Positions 5,455 through 6,557 of a stretch of 6,557 nt of DNA are shown here, in pieces. Source of the stretch: Nitrospirota bacterium (lineage in GTDB: Bacteria > Nitrospirota > Thermodesulfovibrionia > Thermodesulfovibrionales > UBA6898); assembly GCA_021787505.1 (NCBI GenBank), contig JAJYLU010000108.1:1-6557 (forward strand), written 5' to 3'. The translations under genes were made by a program, and so were the position numbers. Under the pieces are notes generated by a model. The model was given only the letters and a program-made list of their open reading frames with translations. It was not told the origin of the DNA and searched no databases. Position 1 is the stretch's first letter. Each line of letters opens with the position of its first letter.

Positions 5455-5465
5455 CGGATAGAATT

Positions 5466-5507
5466 GTGATTCGCTGCCCTTCCCCCGGGCAGCGAATCAC
5501 TTCTTTT
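5466..5507 (+). terminator. Strong rho-independent terminator after the secreted-protein gene
   Basis: A perfect 14-bp stem, GTGATTCGCTGCCC (5466-5479) with 5487-5500, closes a 7-nt loop. TTCTTTT follows. It lies 11 nt after the stop codon. The opposite strand has no T-run, so it serves the plus strand only. Confidence 0.88.
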
Positions 5508-5526
5508 CAGTCGTAGAACAAATAAA

Positions 5527-5540
5527 TAATGATGTCATTA
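5527..5540. repeat. 14-bp palindrome in the convergent gap
   Basis: TAATGA and TCATTA flank a TG centre. It lies between two gene ends, not at a promoter, so an operator role is unlikely. A weaker GCGCC/GGCGC stem (5562-5584) lies nearer the end of the minus-strand gene. Otherwise 5508-5607 shows nothing I can name. Confidence 0.3.
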
Positions 5541-5607
5541 CTTTCGTCATACCTAAGTGTCGCGCCTTCAAGTCTTCACGGCGCATTTTAGTTCCGGCTC
5601 GCCAGAA

Positions 5608-6426
5608 TCAATTATATTCTTCATGCTGGTCTCCGAACACATGGTGGATGATTTCCCATGCGGTCTCTTCGATGGATTTGTTCGTAGTATCGACGGCTTT
5701 CCAGATCCGGTGCTTCTTGCGGAGGTCCCAGACATACTCGCACTCGGCAAAGACCTCCTTGAATTCGCTGTAGCTCGGCGTGAGCGAGGACTTTTCTTGG
5801 CGCGCCTTCCTGATTTTCTGAAGGACCTCGGGATCGATTACCAGACAGACGATCTTGCGCTGATCGATTTCGAAAAGCTCTTCGGGCAGGGGGATGCCCG
5901 GAACGATCGGGACATTGGCGACCTTGTAGCCCTCCTGGGCCAGAAAGAACGAGGTAGGGGTCTTGGACGTCCGCGAAAGCCCGACGATGACGATATCCGC
6001 GTCAACGAGGCTCTTGGCGTCCCTGCCGTCGTCGTGTCCCAGCGTATACTCGATCGCGTCGATGCGTTTGAAATATCGTTCATCGACCTTTCTGAGCAGG
6101 CTCGGCGTTTCGAGCGGTTCCAGCCGAAGAAAGGACGCGAGGTTCTTGATCAGCGGGCCCAGAATATCGAGATGAAAAATCTTGTTTTTCACGCAAAAGG
6201 AGGTCGTATAGTCGCGCATCTCCTTTTTGACGAAGGTAAAAGCGATAAGGGCCTTGTCCGCCCTGGCCTGGTCGAGGACCTTTTTGAGCCCTGCCTTGGA
6301 ATCAATGTCGTGGAAAAGCATGATCTTGGTGTGGGCGTGTTCAAACTGCACCAGGGCCGCCCTCAGAATATGCAGGCCGCTCTGGCCCGTGGCGTCGGAA
6401 ATAATGACGACTTTTTTTGTGGACAT
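5608..6426 (-). CDS. Pyruvate phosphate dikinase / PEP synthase regulatory protein (DUF299 kinase-pyrophosphorylase)
   Basis: A bifunctional enzyme that inactivates its target dikinase by ADP-dependent threonine phosphorylation and reactivates it by phosphate-dependent removal, yielding pyrophosphate. It controls PEP-pyruvate interconversion in the cytoplasm. The 272-residue protein starts VVIISDATGQS (6-16), as the family does. It has the P-loop-like VIVGLSRTSKTPTS (146-159) and HDDG (131-134), and the typical C-terminal segments VWDLRKKHRIWKAVDTTNKSIEETA. Length is normal. ATG at 6424-6426 is preceded, on its strand, by GAGG with 5-nt spacing; TAA lies upstream in frame with no other start between. 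The target (pyruvate phosphate dikinase or PEP synthase) cannot be told apart here because no dikinase gene is in the window, so no symbol is given. No clear terminator follows the stop. Confidence 0.92.
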   Translation of the reverse strand: MSTKKVVIISDATGQSGLHILRAALVQFEHAHTKIMLFHDIDSKAGLKKVLDQARADKALIAFTFVKKEMRDYTTSFCVKNKIFHLDILGPLIKNLASFLRLEPLETPSLLRKVDERYFKRIDAIEYTLGHDDGRDAKSLVDADIVIVGLSRTSKTPTSFFLAQEGYKVANVPIVPGIPLPEELFEIDQRKIVCLVIDPEVLQKIRKARQEKSSLTPSYSEFKEVFAECEYVWDLRKKHRIWKAVDTTNKSIEETAWEIIHHVFGDQHEEYN

Positions 6427-6507
6427 ATTCGCCTCGATGATAGTGTAGGGGATATTGGAAAGTGCCCCAAAAAGGATAACCTCCTGTTCCCATCTGAGTT
6501 GTTATTC

Positions 6508-6518
6508 CGGTAGTACCG
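6508..6518. repeat. 11-bp palindrome upstream of the dikinase regulator
   Basis: CGGTA and TACCG flank a single G, about 85 nt upstream of the start codon on the minus strand. It could be an operator half-site pair. An orphan Shine-Dalgarno (AGGAGGTT on the minus strand, 6478-6485) lies between it and the gene. Neither is tied to a recognisable promoter. Confidence 0.25.
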
Positions 6519-6557
6519 CAGTAGTTTGACCTCACCACTCAATTCCTCATGACCGGC

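Noticed and set aside
5557..6513. 318-codon open frame on the plus strand opposite the dikinase regulator
   Set aside because: It lies fully antisense to a gene with clear family motifs on the minus strand. Its translation has no recognisable domain and no ribosome binding site, and the open frame follows from the codon bias of the real gene.
6427..6557. A gene or gene end upstream of the dikinase regulator on the minus strand
   Set aside because: One frame reads PVMRN then TGA (6539-6541) from the window edge, but a few codons are not enough to call a gene.

Overview
This window looks like chromosomal DNA from a Gram-negative bacterium of the Nitrospirota or deltaproteobacterial type. The guess rests on gene content: a pyruvoyl-type arginine decarboxylase, a bacterial deoxyhypusine-synthase-like enzyme and an agmatinase in one operon, plus a DUF299 dikinase regulator. 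The taxon is inferred; no marker gene is present to prove it. By eye, the polyamine operon is richer in G+C than the stretch around dcd.

Layout. (1) Positions 1-565 hold a small membrane protein with an HExxH motif and a possible tiny coupled ORF. (2) Positions 759-3295 hold a tight three-gene polyamine operon: pyruvoyl arginine decarboxylase, deoxyhypusine-synthase-like enzyme, agmatinase. The gene joints are a 3-nt gap and a 4-nt overlap, and a likely terminator follows. (3) Positions 3416-4439 hold a small coiled-coil protein with a good candidate promoter, a 15-codon hydrophobic mini-ORF, dCTP deaminase (dcd), and a perfect 16-bp hairpin terminator that can work in both directions. (4) Positions 4442-4484 hold, on the minus strand, only the 3' half of a tRNA-Glu gene with its CCA. 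It breaks off in the anticodon loop, as at a tRNA-targeted integration site. A region of three successive inverted repeats follows (4543-4641). (5) Positions 4765-5500 hold a secreted protein of unknown family with a strong terminator. (6) Positions 5608-6426, minus strand, encode the regulatory kinase/phosphorylase of pyruvate phosphate dikinase or PEP synthase.

How the genes work together. The operon should take arginine to agmatine and then to putrescine plus urea. The deoxyhypusine-synthase-like enzyme would join aminobutyl groups, most likely giving homospermidine. It keeps the catalytic Lys but has lost three residues that bind spermidine in the human enzyme, so its true donor and acceptor (putrescine or agmatine) are open. 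The other genes are unrelated housekeeping functions (dUTP/dUMP supply, PEP-pyruvate interconversion) and unknowns.

Most worth a second look are the broken tRNA-Glu with its adjoining structured DNA, and the substrate of the deoxyhypusine-synthase-like enzyme. I see no CRISPR array, transposase, toxin-antitoxin pair or obvious defence system.
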